A stretch of DNA of 64,000 nucleotides from Antitrichia curtipendula (Eukaryota; Streptophyta; Bryopsida; Hypnales; Leucodontaceae), in assembly GCA_951230915.1 (NCBI GenBank), contig OX579635.1:43152001-43216000 (forward strand), given 5' to 3'. The notes under the pieces were generated by a model. The model made no database searches. It saw only the letters and a list, made by a program, of their open reading frames with translations, and was not told where the DNA came from. Shown in pieces: positions 1-11,267 of this stretch (positions are counted from its first letter, which is position 1; every line of letters begins with the position of its first letter). The position numbers and the translations under genes were made by a program.

Positions 1-180
1 GAACATTTACCGTAAACATATATGTTTTAGCTGAAGATTCAATACTCCCATTTCATTTTATGTTTACTTCATACATCATCCAGTGAGTTACTCTTTTTCC
101 GTCATCTATTTCTTTCTAATAGGAATTTTCTAGTTTCTACTTCGATGCTCATAGAACTATTGTTTGATTACTAGATTCCA

Positions 181-2056
181 ATGTGGACAGAAACATTGAG
201 CGACAATAAAAGAGCCTTAATTGTTAGGATGCATCGAGGTGGAATGAAATGCAAAGACATTGCCAAATTAATGAAAATGTCTTATTCCACTGATCTAGAA
301 AGCTACATGATTGTGCACTAAAAGACTTATCTTGGCTTCTCAGTTATGATCAAATGATCAATGCCAACCTTTGGGAACTTGCAACATTATTTCAAGTGCA
401 TTAGAATACCATCTGCACATATATATCCACAAGCTTGGTTTTGAAAATTGTGTGGTTTAAAAAAGATCCTATCCTAATACAAAACATAGAGCTAAAAGAT
501 TGGTATTTGCTCACAAACATTGTCATTGGATCTATCAAGATTGGAAGAATGTCATCTAGCTGGATGAGTCGTGATTTGAATTTAGAAAAAATTCTTGGCA
601 GATTAGAGGTTGGTGAACCCCTAAAGGACCAAGTGTCTGTTCAACGTACGCAAGAAATCTCGGGTAGATTCCTACAAAGTCATTTTCAATTGGACGTTTA
701 TGAAATTTGGACGAAGTGTATAAACATATGCTTCTTTTGTGAAAAACTAATTTTTTTTCCGATCAGGTGCCTAGATCAAAAGTTATGTTACCCTAAACTT
801 TTCGGGCAGCTTGGATAATTTGGCAATCTTTGGAGAATCTTTTGCAAAAAAGATCATCAAGTTTTGAAATTTGGCATGTATGTAACTAATAAAATATGGC
901 ATACAATTGTCCAAGAAAAAACAAATTTGAGTTGTCAAATCACATTCTAAGAGGAGGCAAACTTTGTTAGTTATATCGTAGGTAGTTTCAAGAAAAAACA
1001 TTTTCTTCTAACTTCAAGTCCTATTATCTTGCAATCAGTGAAGTCAAAATTCTTGAATTTTTTTCCACATATTCCAAATGTTTGTCTCTAATTTTTCACC
1101 ATTTGATTTCAAATAAAATATTTCCTCATTGCACAAAAAATTGACTAGTGTATTGCTAATTCACTTAATCTCCTTGCATTTGTAGGGTGATTTAGAATAA
1201 TTTAGACTCCATATTTTCTTCTAAATTTTTTTGTGAGTGAACCTAATATCATATAATTATGAATGGTCACCAATCTCAAGTTTGTGTAGAGCAAAAATTT
1301 AACTCCAAATGAGCCCAAAGTCTACTAACCCTATTTTGCAAGATTGGAGAAAAGCTTTTTCTCTCATTTCAAATTCTATATTCTTTCAATCCGCGCAGTG
1401 AATAGGACTAAAATTTTTTCCACACTTTGGTAAAATACTTTACTTTAGTTTTGTGTGGTTGAAGTTCCAAAAAAAAGTTATGATCATTTTCTTTTTTGAA
1501 TAACATACCCAAAAGTGGCAGTTTTTGGAATGTTTCCTTAGAAAACCCCTCCGGTCCTTTAGGGGTTAAAGGTACATAAAAAAATATGCATTGAATTGTC
1601 TTGCACCTAGCTTTAAATCCGGAAAAACATTGGTGATGGTTTGGGGGGCCTAAGTTACAAGATTTGAAAATATCCATAATACTTATGAGGGCACATTGAG
1701 AGGGTTCTACTTCATACATGATCAACCTCACAAACTTATATTCACGGAAGACGGTGCTCTAGTCCATTGCAATAAAGTTCTTGAAATGTCGATCCAAATT
1801 CACGGGATGAAGAAATTAGACTGATCTCTCCAAATTCACCCGGCTTGAACCCCATAGAAAATCTGTGGAAGATACTTAAAGATTTATTGTGACACCAGAG
1901 CAGGTCAAACAACAAGCAAGAAAATGATCCAAAAATGCAAGCGATATGATTAGGACGAAGTATCTCTACAGCAACCTTCCAATGGCTCGTTTTCAAACAT
2001 GCCCAATCAAAATGCAAGCAGTAATTTCGGCAAAGGGTGGTAGCTCTAGATGGTAG
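181..2056 (+). pseudogene. Decayed Tc1-type (DD34E) transposase, split by a TTAA element
   Basis: Relic of a Tc1/mariner-superfamily transposase, which cuts and pastes its own element at TA sites. It starts with an ATG at 181 and a 46-codon open stretch resembling the N-terminal helix-turn-helix (SDNKRALIVRMHRGGMKCKD). Around 490-600 a shifted frame reads AKRLVFAHKHCHW and, after an in-frame stop, DES.FEF, the first catalytic D region. After 1,570 the frame resumes with FKSGKTLVMVWGA, then EDGALVHC (second D), SPGLNPIENLWKILK (catalytic E) and a C-terminus QAVISAKGG ending in a stop at 2,054-2,056. I count 34 residues between the second D and the E once a frameshift is allowed, the DD34E spacing of Tc1. 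Several stops and frameshifts make it non-functional. Bases 614-1,569 are a separate inserted element. DD34E Tc1 relics are less usual in plants than DD39D mariners. Confidence 0.85.
614..1569. mobile_element. TTAA-bounded non-autonomous element A (956 bp)
   Basis: The left end reads CCCCTAAAGGACC after TGAA (a decayed TTAA at 614-617). The right end is the exact inverse, GGTCCTTTAGGGG, followed by TTAA at 1,566-1,569. The interior has no convincing coding capacity. The element is closely similar in sequence and orientation to 54,188-55,131, so both ends are confirmed by an independent copy. It interrupts the Tc1 transposase relic. TTAA duplication with CCC-starting ends fits the piggyBac superfamily; that assignment is inference, the ends and the copy are seen. 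Confidence 0.8.
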
Positions 2057-2637
2057 ATAGTGTACACAAAAGATCCAGAGCACTGTTTGCATGATTTTGA
2101 ACCTTACATGCACATGTTTGTTATGATGATCAAGTACTCTTCACTGAGATTCCAATGCAACTTGCGGTTTGGAAATTGGTCCCTGATTTCAGAGCACGAT
2201 GCGACTTCGTAAAAGGTTTCTGAATTTTCTAAATTTTTTAGTGAAAACTGACTGTGAAGAAAATTTCAGGTAAGTTTCGATTGGACCCCACTGCACTGTA
2301 CGTAAGTTACTGGACTCCAGCCTTTCCCCTATTATGTGAGAAGTCCATTTGGGGAGCGTGTAAAAGTGATGCAATTGGGCCATCTGTGTTCATGATTTGT
2401 GGAGGGGAAGTCTTGTCCATATAATAAAAGTTACCCTAACTATTGGCGTCGTACTATTGATTAGCAAACGAGCTTTAAGAATTGGTGTTTAATTAGCCTT
2501 GTCCACTTAACAAAAGCTGGTAATTTCCTTACCTTACTTAAACTGAAGTTATGTTGCAATGCAAAAGCATCAGTAAGTGAAGCCGAAAAGAACCTTCCCC
2601 TGTTTTTGTATTCTTTGAGTAAATGAAAAGTGACTCA
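2057..2637. other. Non-coding AT-rich stretch downstream of the Tc1 relic
   Basis: Continues the presumed 3' flank of the Tc1 element, whose terminal inverted repeat I did not locate. No gene-like ORF or RNA gene is visible. Confidence 0.5.
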
Positions 2638-2937
2638 CATTAGATGTTTTTTGGGGGGTCTGGAGGGCCGTTTCGGGCCTGTCCTGGCGCTGTTCCCCCG
2701 ACAGTAAGAGAACAGTCGCTGTCAGAATTTTTTCTTTTGGGAAAAAAAAAAAAATCTTAAAATGAAAAAAAAGATGAACAAAAAAAATTATAATTTTTTT
2801 TGAATTTTTTTGAATATATGACGTGGCAGTCCCTCTACCATGTCATGCAGCTGCTGCAGTGCAGTTCCCGACAGTTTCAGAGTCTGGGAACCCTGGGAAA
2901 CTCACAGCCCTTCACTAGGGCTAAAAACATGTAATGT
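2637..2937. mobile_element. MITE copy 1 (~300 bp), pairs with 6,405-6,707
   Basis: Ends resemble each other as inverted repeats (ACATTAGATGTTTTTT at left; the inverse of the right end reads ACATTACATGTTTTTA). The interior has a GC-rich left arm, an A/T homopolymer centre and a right arm with CAGCTGCTGC and GCAGTTCC. The reverse complement of 6,405-6,707 aligns along the whole length, sharing the TCTTAAAATGAAAAAAAA centre and GCAGCTGCTGC block. No ORF. A third copy would be needed to fix exact ends and superfamily. Confidence 0.7.
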
Positions 2938-3438
2938 AGTGTTGAGGTCAAGGCTTTGAAACAAGTACAACAATGAACTCACCAGTAACTTACCTTGGAG
3001 GAATACTCTTTTTGGAGGTATTTTGACCCTTTGTAGCTAGTAGCAACTTGCACATTACCAATTCATATACGACTCCTTAGATATTTTTTAATGTGTTGAA
3101 TGTCATTGGTAGACCTCCAATTGATGTTTACTTTACTTTACTTCTTTTTTAACACACACAAAATTTATTTCAAAAATAAAATGAAAACGTCAAAGAATTA
3201 GTAGATTAATAAGTTTAACTCCAATAGGACAAGAGGTGAGAGAAATTGTCAAAAACTGCCATTTTTTTAGTGCATTGGCTGAAATTGAACATAAAAACAA
3301 TTTTTTAAACTTCAGTTGTATAGAGTGTAGTAGAGTATCATGACTATGTGTGGGAGAAATTTTAGTCTATTTGACCATGTGGATTGAAAGATTATAACAT
3401 GTGACATGAGAAAAAAACTTTTTTCTTTTGTTCCTGAG
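2938..3438. other. Non-coding repeat-type sequence
   Basis: AT-rich intergenic DNA with short homopolymers. I see no gene, RNA or clear element end here. Confidence 0.5.
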
Positions 3439-3682
3439 AAACGGTGTCAACAAACTTCAAGCCATCTTTGGAAGAAAATTTGTACTCTACACAAAATTGA
3501 GCCTTTACGCCATCAAATACATCTTGTTAGGTACACTTATGTGAAATTTCAAAAACAAATAAACGGTGTCAACAAACTTCAAGCCATCTTTGGAAGAAAA
3601 TTTGTACTCTACACAAAATTGAGCCTTTACGCCATCAAATACATCTTGTTAGGTACACTTATGTGAAATTTCAAAAACAAAT
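3439..3682. repeat. Exact tandem duplication, 2 x 122 bp
   Basis: The unit beginning AAACGGTGTCAAC (3,439-3,560) is repeated immediately at 3,561-3,682 with no difference that I can find by eye. Perfect identity next to heavily diverged repeats implies a recent duplication, or an assembly artefact. The 86-residue ORF across it arises only because 122 is not a multiple of three and is not a gene. Confidence 0.95.
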
Positions 3683-4150
3683 AAGGGGGCTTGCTTATTC
3701 TAAATCACCCCGCAACATGAGGAGGTCAATTGAATTGGATATATAACAATCATTTTTTGATGATTTCTTTTGCAACAAGAAAATTATTGTTTGAAATCTA
3801 AACAAAAAAGAATTAAAGAATTAGTGTTTGAAGTGTAGAAAAAATTCAAGAATTTTGAGGGGTAGATTTCATAACAATAGCATTTGTAGTTAGGCCAAAA
3901 AAAAATCCTCAAACTTATTTGGCAAGGTTAGTAGAGTTTTGACTCCTTATGTATTGCAATTTTTTTATTAATTTTTTATTTTATTAAATCATATTTATCT
4001 TGTTAGTTATATACATGCTAAAATTCAAAAGTAAATTATGAATTTAGTCAAAAATGTTCAAACTGCCCATTCAAACTACTAGTACCTTTTGGGGCAACAT
4101 AACTTTTGATCTAAACATCTAGTTGAATCTTTTACATTCCCACAAAGGGA
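3683..4150. other. Non-coding AT-rich stretch
   Basis: Contains one copy of the recurrent 10-mer ATAACTTTTG (4,099-4,108) but no gene or element end that I can define. Confidence 0.5.
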
Positions 4151-4887
4151 TTGAGGGTCATTGCAAGAAACACCCCCATTTTATATAGCATTATAGCAAA
4201 ATCTACACTTTAGCCCCAGAGTACTACGTTTCAGAACATTTTCAACTGCTGATTATAAAAATTGACAAATAAAAGTATTGTTGCAAATACTATGGACTAC
4301 TTGCAAGTATTGAAATAGTACTATGGGAAAAAACAAACAAATTGTCACAAAAAATAGAGACAATGAATTTTATATTAATAATAAAAAAAAAATCATGATA
4401 AAAAAAAACTAAAAATTTGCCATTTGTGAGGACTTGATGGTGATCAAATTTCACCAAAAAAATGAAGTTGACACCTGATCTTCAATGTTTAAAAGTGCTT
4501 GTGCAAGGGTGTCCTAATTGCATGAACCTAAAGGCTCGCCTAGAGGACATGAAATAATATACTTTTGAATCCCCCTTAGTAGGCATATGCCTACCTAGTG
4601 TAGAAATAGACCACCAAAATTTCAACTCTAAATCATTCAATTTGGGTACACAAAATGTATTGAAAACCCTAAGCTTCGAAGTGTGACAAATTAACAAAAT
4701 TGACTTTTAAATATAAAATGATTTTCTTAAATTTCTAAAAAAGAAGGGATCTAATTACCATCAAGTTAGACATCTCCAACAAAAAATTTCATGTGTCATT
4801 AGACTTGCGCTTCAAAAGTTATAGCGGATGATAACATCATTCCAATTATGACGAAATAGGACAAGCATTTCTTGCAATGACCCTTGA
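4151..4887. mobile_element. MITE-like element with 16-bp perfect TIRs and TTGA flanks
   Basis: GGGTCATTGCAAGAAA at 4,155-4,170 is matched by its exact inverse complement at 4,868-4,883. TTGA stands directly outside both ends (4,151-4,154 and 4,884-4,887), a plausible 4-bp target duplication. The ~730-bp interior is AT-rich without a coding sequence. Superfamily not determined. Confidence 0.65.
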
Positions 4888-5282
4888 ATGTCCTCCGCTT
4901 CTTTCAAAAATCATTTTTAACTTTGTAATTACCTACCCAAATTTCTAATGTCCCTTGAACAAACACTTGGAACTTTAGGGATTAAGCAAGAACTTATGTT
5001 TTTTTGCATAGATAAATACAAATTTCTACAATACATATATTAATGTAGCATGACGTATCTCAGCATTATTCAACAAAGCAAAAGATTGCCTTTTTATTTT
5101 ATAAATTGTTACAAACATAAAGTTTTATTGTTGTCAAATATTATAATTTTAGGTGGGGTGCATGATTGTGTAGACCACTTTTTAAAGTCATATTGTTGTT
5201 TTCAGAATGACCTTTTGCATTGCAAGCTACATTGTAGATAGTTCACTACACCATTGTAGCTATAAGAGCTCAAACTAAATTT
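4888..5282. other. Non-coding AT-rich stretch
   Basis: A 63-residue ORF at 5,050-5,241 has no recognisable features and atypical, AT-driven composition. Nothing else is supported. Confidence 0.45.
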
Positions 5283-5540
5283 TGGGGAGGTGAAGCTTCT
5301 TAATATAATTTTCAATAAAATTTCCTTGAAAGACAAGTAGAATTGGCATCTAACCCAAGTCGTTTCATATTTTTTGGAGCTTTATGGAAATGGTTATACA
5401 TTTTTGAAGTTGAAATGGCATGGGGGTTCTAAAATTACCCACCTCCTAAAATGTACATTGTTTGTAAATTGCTAAAGGCTATGAAAAAGCAACATGTACA
5501 CATAGTGTACATTTTAGAAGGTGGGAAATTTTAGAGCATG
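5283..5540. repeat. Dispersed repeat R1, copy 1 (direct copy at 48,870-49,135)
   Basis: Begins GGGGAGGTGAAGCTTCTT and runs through GACAAGTAGAATTGGCATCTAA, TTTGGAGCTTTATGG and CCTAAAATGTACATTGTTTGTA. The same series recurs in order and orientation at 48,870-49,135. Shorter pieces appear near 45,713 and 46,676. It is probably part of a larger interspersed element whose ends are unknown. Confidence 0.8.
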
Positions 5541-6404
5541 TACAATTATAGAGCCTATTACCTTGGTATTAGGCTTCAATGGTTTTTTTGTGGGCAAAAT
5601 TTTGCACTCTTTGACAAGCAATTTAAGCTTATCAAGACTTTGTCTTTTCCAAATTGCACCAATGTTGTGAAGGCTTGTGGCAAGTACTAATTCAGAAAAA
5701 ACTGTTGGTAGGATATAATGTGATGGTTCAATTGCTTAGGATTAATGTGCCCATCTTGCAAAAGTGATTAACTTAACCCTAAATTGCTATCGTGGATGCA
5801 AAATGTCTTTTGGATGACTTCACCTTAGTCTCATAGTCTGTAGGATAGAAAAAAATTTCATCCAAATTATTTCTAGAAATTGCTTGAGTACATTTTCAGA
5901 GAATAGTATTGCAAATTCCCTCATATGGAATTATTATATTTTCTAAAGAAGAAAATGTTTAATCAACAGATCACCCTTGTAGTGTATTTTGGCCATATTT
6001 TCTATTTATTCTTGATGTAAATTTTAATATAAAAATGATATTTAAAAAAATTTGAATCCCAATAATGAAATGAAGCTTATGAAGTTCATTTTCTAATCCA
6101 ATTGGAAATTTTATAAATGATAATATTTTAGAGCAAGATGAACTTTGGGCCTACAACCATGGCTTGTTTATTATCTAGTTTTAGGATGACATTAGTTTAC
6201 ACCATAATTATATGCACTATAATACACATCTATGGTGAAAATTTCAATTTTTTGGAATATGTTTTGTATTTGATATGACTTTTCCTCATTTTATCTTAAA
6301 AATTTACAGTATTTTCAAATTTCCCCCAAAGAATTTGAAAATTCTATGACTTGTAGTAGACATACGATTTCATCTTTGAAAATTTATTTATTTATTTTCA
6401 TTCA
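5541..6404. other. Non-coding AT-rich stretch
   Basis: Continues the repeat-type background with a TTAACCCTAAA sequence at 5,773 that could be a lone TTAA-element end. No partner end, gene or RNA was found. Confidence 0.45.
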
Positions 6405-6707
6405 CATTAGATGATTTTCAACCCTTGCAGAGGGCTGCAAGTTCCCCAGGGTTTCCAGCCCCCCGGAACTGCGTCGCAGCAGCTGCCTAATGTAGCACAG
6501 ATATTGCCACATCATATACAAAATATTTTTTTCAAAAAATAAAATGATTTTTTTTCATTTTTTTTTTCATTTTAAGACTATATTATTATTATTAATTTAT
6601 TTTTTAAATAAAATTTTTGACAACGGCGTTCTTTAACTGCTAGGGGAACAGTGCCGGGAACGAGCCTAAAATGGCCCTCACTAATCCCCAAATCTCATCT
6701 AGTGTAT
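6405..6707. mobile_element. MITE copy 2 (~300 bp), inverted relative to 2,637-2,937
   Basis: Starts CACATTAGATGATTTTC and ends CTCATCTAGTGT, an imperfect inverted repeat. Its reverse complement aligns with copy 1 including the GCAGCTGCTGC block, the poly-T/poly-A centre and a terminal GGGAAC/GGCC segment. Long T runs flank the centre. No coding sequence. Confidence 0.7.
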
Positions 6708-8066
6708 CTAATTGCAAAATGGTAGCAAACAGAGTCATGGATACGAAGGCTTGAAATCAGTAGTCATATGCTTTGTCACGCTCCTATTCCCTTGGGGTGC
6801 CCGAAGTGCCTTAGTGAGCGAGGGGGACCTTGGAGTGACTTCCCAAGCCTTGCAAGAGTCTAAGAATGGAGAAATGAGAGACTCCCAAGCAAATAGGGTG
6901 CAATAGCGCCCTGGATTTGAAGAGAGTGGTAGCGTGTAATACATGCTTGGAAAGCTCTTGAGAAGAAGCTTCTAACCGTCTAAAGAACGCGTGATTTGGA
7001 CTAGTTGGCTAGAAGTTATGGCCGTTCAAAGTTGGGGGTGTCCCGGTGGTGTCGGGACACTCAAGGCATAGGAATGAGGGGTTTTCAAGGAATACTTCAA
7101 TTAAGTATGGCATGCAGCATATCATTGGAAAGCTATGAACACAAGGATGATATAATTACAAATATTACAAGGTTCTAAGCTAGGATTCAAAAGTTATGGC
7201 CAAGAGAAGGGTCGTGGTGAAGGCGTGACGCCTCTCCTGGTAAACCCAAATCTTTGGAGGGCCATAACTTTATGAGAACTTGTCCAAATGGGACAAGTGA
7301 ACAGTACATCGGCATCTAATTGTCGTGTAGACATCAAAAATGTGCTTGCATGCTGTATTTGGATCTTTGACCATTTGAAGGTTTGGGAGTCTAAACGACG
7401 ACGGAACTTAGTGATTTCGGTTGGAAATGGATGGTCTTCCAAAACCCAAGTGGTTTTGGGGACTTCCTTTGATCCACAAGGGGGGGGGGGGGGGGTCTGC
7501 CGAATGCCATAGAAAGTACTATAGGAGGGGTTGGTATCCCTCCTCCCTCCCTCTTGGAGCCTTGGTGAGTCCCATGACTCAAGGTTAGTGGTGTAGCTTC
7601 ACCACCAGCTGCAAAGCACCATGCTACACTTGTGTGTGTCCCGTGGCACCGGTTGGGTGGAGTCCCACTCCTTGCTAGGCCACTCTCGGTGTATCCCAAG
7701 TTGTGAGTCCCGATTAGCCATGGCATGAATTACATAATGGGCAATTACACAATGGGCTAGCATGGAGTGGGGCAATACTCAAGGGCGGTTAGGATCGTAG
7801 TGAGTAGTGCCACCACAAGTCCAAGCTAATAAGATGGGAGTTCCGCCCCATGTTACTAAGTGACATGCCCGGTGTCATGAGTGGAGTGTGTTGCTAGAAG
7901 TCTCGGAGACTGGGACTTAGCAATGAGAGCTAGCAATGAGAACTAATGTTGTGGGTGCATGGCATGTGCAATCTTAGACAATTGTGACCCAAGTGATGTT
8001 AAAACTGAGGCGTGGTAAACCCATTGAGCAGTGGAAGGCTATTTGGAACTATAAAGTGTTATTTGG
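6708..8066. repeat. Unidentified, less AT-rich repeat-like block with a G16 run
   Basis: Base composition is clearly richer in G and C than its surroundings, with GGCCATAACTTT-type motifs in both orientations and many short TGGGAC/GTCCC segments. It holds 16 consecutive G at 7,480-7,495. Several overlapping ORFs on both strands (6,712-7,726) mutually exclude one another and match nothing I know. The texture resembles LTR or untranslated retrotransposon DNA, but I could not define paired LTRs, a primer-binding site or a polypurine tract. Confidence 0.3.
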
Positions 8067-8646
8067 GTCGCGACCTCGGGGGGTGCACTTAGTTCTACTA
8101 CAATAAACCATGTGCAAACAAGTGGTTTCTAATAAACTATAATTTCAACCTAAAATTTTGAGCATTGTTTAATCATGACTATAGGTTTCTATTGCCAAAA
8201 TTTCCAACTCAAATAAAATATGAAATGATTTCTAGAAGAGGTTGAAAATGAACTAAAATGGCATGTTTTTCAACTCAAATAATTATAGCGAACACATTTA
8301 GATGACCATTGAATCAATATTCAACTCAAAATGAGCTTTCAATAGAGAGTTATTTTTAGGAATTTTTTGCTCATTTAAAAAAAAAAAAAAATTTATATAA
8401 TATAGGGGTGCAAAAGTTATTTTTCAATTCTATAGTGTATCTTTTTACTTCAAAAATTTGTAACTAATTATTATTAACAAATAAAAATATCAATAATTCA
8501 AAACATAAACTTTCAAAGTAGAAAAAATTATTTATAATTTTTTTACTTTGTTTTATTTAAGATTCAAAAAGTATATAGGGGGTTCAAAGTTTTGTTCGCA
8601 CATGGTTTCTAATGGATACTCTAAGTGAACTCCCCAAGGTCGCGAC
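8067..8646. mobile_element. MITE with ~48-bp TIRs and GTCGCGAC flanks
   Basis: The left end CTCGGGGGGTGCACTTAG (8,075) and the inverse of the right end CTTGGGGAGTTCACTTAG (to 8,638) match, and similarity continues to AAACCATGTGC(A/G)AACAA. Outside both ends stands GTCGCGAC (8,067-8,074 and 8,639-8,646). As this 8-mer is palindromic it can be read either as an 8-bp target duplication, as in hAT elements, or as the outermost part of the TIR. The interior is AT-rich and non-coding. Confidence 0.75.
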
Positions 8647-10028
8647 ATGCTTGTCTTTCTAGGGTTTAGTTATTCTCACTTGCTTTTGCTCAATTCCATC
8701 TTCTTCCTACTCCCACTTGGTACTCCCATGGTGCAAAGATGTTGCTTTTGCTTGCATCATTATACTAATTGTACGTGCAGGTCGACAAACTTTTGCTTGA
8801 CACTTGTCAACATTTGTGATGGTGTTTTCTTTGTATGACATGTAATGTGCACACATATATCACTACAAGAACAACATTGTAGTCACTTTGTAGGCAATTG
8901 AAGTTGATAATGCCGGAGTTCAATTATAGCATGTAGAACACTAGCATTCAATTAGAAGACTTTTGTCATGCTATAGGTTTTCATCATGAATTTGGATGAA
9001 ATAATTGGATGATATTTCTCCAAGATGAAAATATGATGGATTTTGTGACAAAAATTGTGAAACTTTTGCAGAATTGTTGCACGAGTATTATCAACTATGT
9101 TTAGGCATTTCAAATTACATTGACAAGCACTGGGCAAAAAATTGATTCTTCTCAAAAATTATAAATATACATTGCAAAATTTTTGCCTTGTCATTTGGAC
9201 TGTTCTAAAACACATTTTTTCACAAACAAAACATATCTTTCACTCAAAAAAAATCCTAATACTTATCAAAATCCTAATATACAAAATAAAGAATTTAGGG
9301 TCTAGAGGTCAAAAGAAGGGTCAATGTGAACATGACCGCCTTAGATGAAAATAGGAATAACCATCCTAAAATTGCAAGAACAACTTGGATAAATGTCTAA
9401 CTAATTTTAATTATACTTTAAAACTCCTTAATTTTAATATATCATTTTTTGAGCAACCTAACTTTATTTTACACTTTAATTAATTGTTAGGTAGAAAGTT
9501 GCCCAAGCTGCTAGGAAGCTAGGGTATAGTCTTTATTATTTTGGAAACCAAAAATATAATCACTATAAGAAAACTTAATTTAGGTTTACACAAACATTAT
9601 ACTTAAAGATTTTTAAATTTTTTAAATTTCTTAATGTTTAAATTGGAATGACAAATTCAAAAGAAGTAACATTTTATATTTACAAATGTATTTAAATTTT
9701 AAAAAGAATTGAAAACACTACAAAGCACCTAGCCATTACAACTATGAGTTAATAAGTAGCATCACAATAATCATTAAAAACATAAATAAATAAAAAACTA
9801 ACAAAACACCAATCATTTAATAAATTATTATATTTTGAATGAATGTTGAAGAAAGTGATTTTTAATTTTTATAAATATTAAAACTATTTTCATATTTTAC
9901 AATCTTGCCAAATGTGATGATTATTTTACACTTGGATAGTTCCTCATATTTTGGGATTGTATGCCAAAATTGTTTTTGAAATTGCAATGTGTTTAGCTGG
10001 TATATCATGGTAAAATTAGAGATTGTCG
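8647..10028. other. Non-coding AT-rich stretch with two lone CACTA-like termini
   Basis: CACTACAAGAACAAC at 8,861 and CACTATAAGAAAAC at 9,563 resemble the outer end of CACTA transposons, but no partners were identified. ORFs at 8,647-8,838 and 8,952-9,348 look random. Confidence 0.45.
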
Positions 10029-10690
10029 TTAACCCCTAAAGGACAGTCTATCCCCTCAAAGGACAATTTGGGTCCGGGCAGATTCCTATAACCTCAATTT
10101 TTAATGAAACTTTTTGAAGATGTGCAATTGTGTGAGAGCTTTGTGGATATACAATTTTTATTTCAATCAATGCCCGGAAACAAAAGGCATGTCACAATAA
10201 GCAAAATCAAAGTTTGTTGTGCAGCATAAAAAAATCACAAAAAGTGAAAATAAAATAAATCCTTTTTTTTCCTAAAAGATTATATTTTTGTCTACATGTG
10301 AAGCTTTGATTCTTTCTATTTGGACTAGTGATCAGAAAATTATGGACAATCTTAGTTTTGGGAGCAATCTAAGCATCTTCTTGAAAAAATAACTTACAAA
10401 ACTCATTTTTGAATGCAATTTTTACAATTGTTCAAATTTTTTTGTTAGATAGGGTTTATTTTGCATGTTCAAACAATCTAGTCAGACACTGGGATTATTG
10501 TGTTTCAATTCCATCTTAAAGCTATTCATATCTTTATTTACTTAGTCAAAAGTAGTATACAAGTGCCAAATAACCTTTTAGAACTCTCAAATAGTTTACA
10601 TTTAATTTACATTGCAAACAATTTGGCTAGAAGTTTTTAAGGAGTGAACACCAAACTGAAATTTGGTGCTTCAAGGATGTCCATTCAACC
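10029..10690. mobile_element. Possible degraded TTAA element E
   Basis: The left end TTAACCCCTAAAGGACAG (10,029) matches the start of elements A and B. The right side at about 10,640-10,690 (GAACACCAAACTGAAATTTGGTGCTTCAAGGAT) resembles the right terminus of the element ending at 62,806, but its TTAA is gone. The boundary is therefore approximate. Confidence 0.4.
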
Positions 10691-11267
10691 GAGAAACACA
10701 TGGCTTTTGACCACTTTTTCAAACTTTGAAGTTTTTATATATTTTTTAGAGTTATAATCATAAATCTATCATGTCATAGTCATAGAAATTCTGAATCTGT
10801 TGTTTGTGAAAATTTGAAATTATTACAAATTATTAAATTATAGTCACAAAACTTCATATCAAATAAAAAATATACTAAAAAAAATATTAGTACTTTAGGC
10901 TTATAACCATGAAAGCTTATTTTCTAATATTAGAAAATATAATAAATCTATTTGCACCACAATATTTTGCACTATATTGTCCACTCATGGAAAAAAAATT
11001 TGAATTTTTCCAAATTTCCAAATTTCCAAATTGGAGTAGAAATTAGACTTGATAAACTTCATTTCCAAATTTGGCCTTTAATTCAATAAAGACAAGTGTG
11101 CCGAAATAAAAGTAAAAGTAATTTTCTAATTTTGTTATTCATAATTTTTTTGAAATTCTATAACCTTCACATTGTAGGTCCAAACACCATGAAACAAAGC
11201 CTGTGCAACCTTCTTTGCAAGGAGATATTTGATGGTACCACGAATACAACCACTATAAGGGACACAC
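10691..11267. other. Non-coding AT-rich stretch
   Basis: Holds GTCCAAACACCATGAAACAAAGCC (11,177-11,200), whose relatives recur inverted at 12,736-12,763 and direct at 12,865-12,890. No gene is seen. Confidence 0.5.

Noticed and set aside
3406..3666. 86-codon ORF with a repeated peptide
   Set aside because: Created by the 122-bp tandem duplication, which reads in different frames.
7194..7726. Proline-rich ORFs around the G16 tract
   Set aside because: Depend on reading through the homopolymer and conflict with ORFs on the other strand.
8861..9576. Pair of CACTA-like ends at 8,861 and 9,563
   Set aside because: Both point the same way, so they cannot be the two ends of one element; no partners found.
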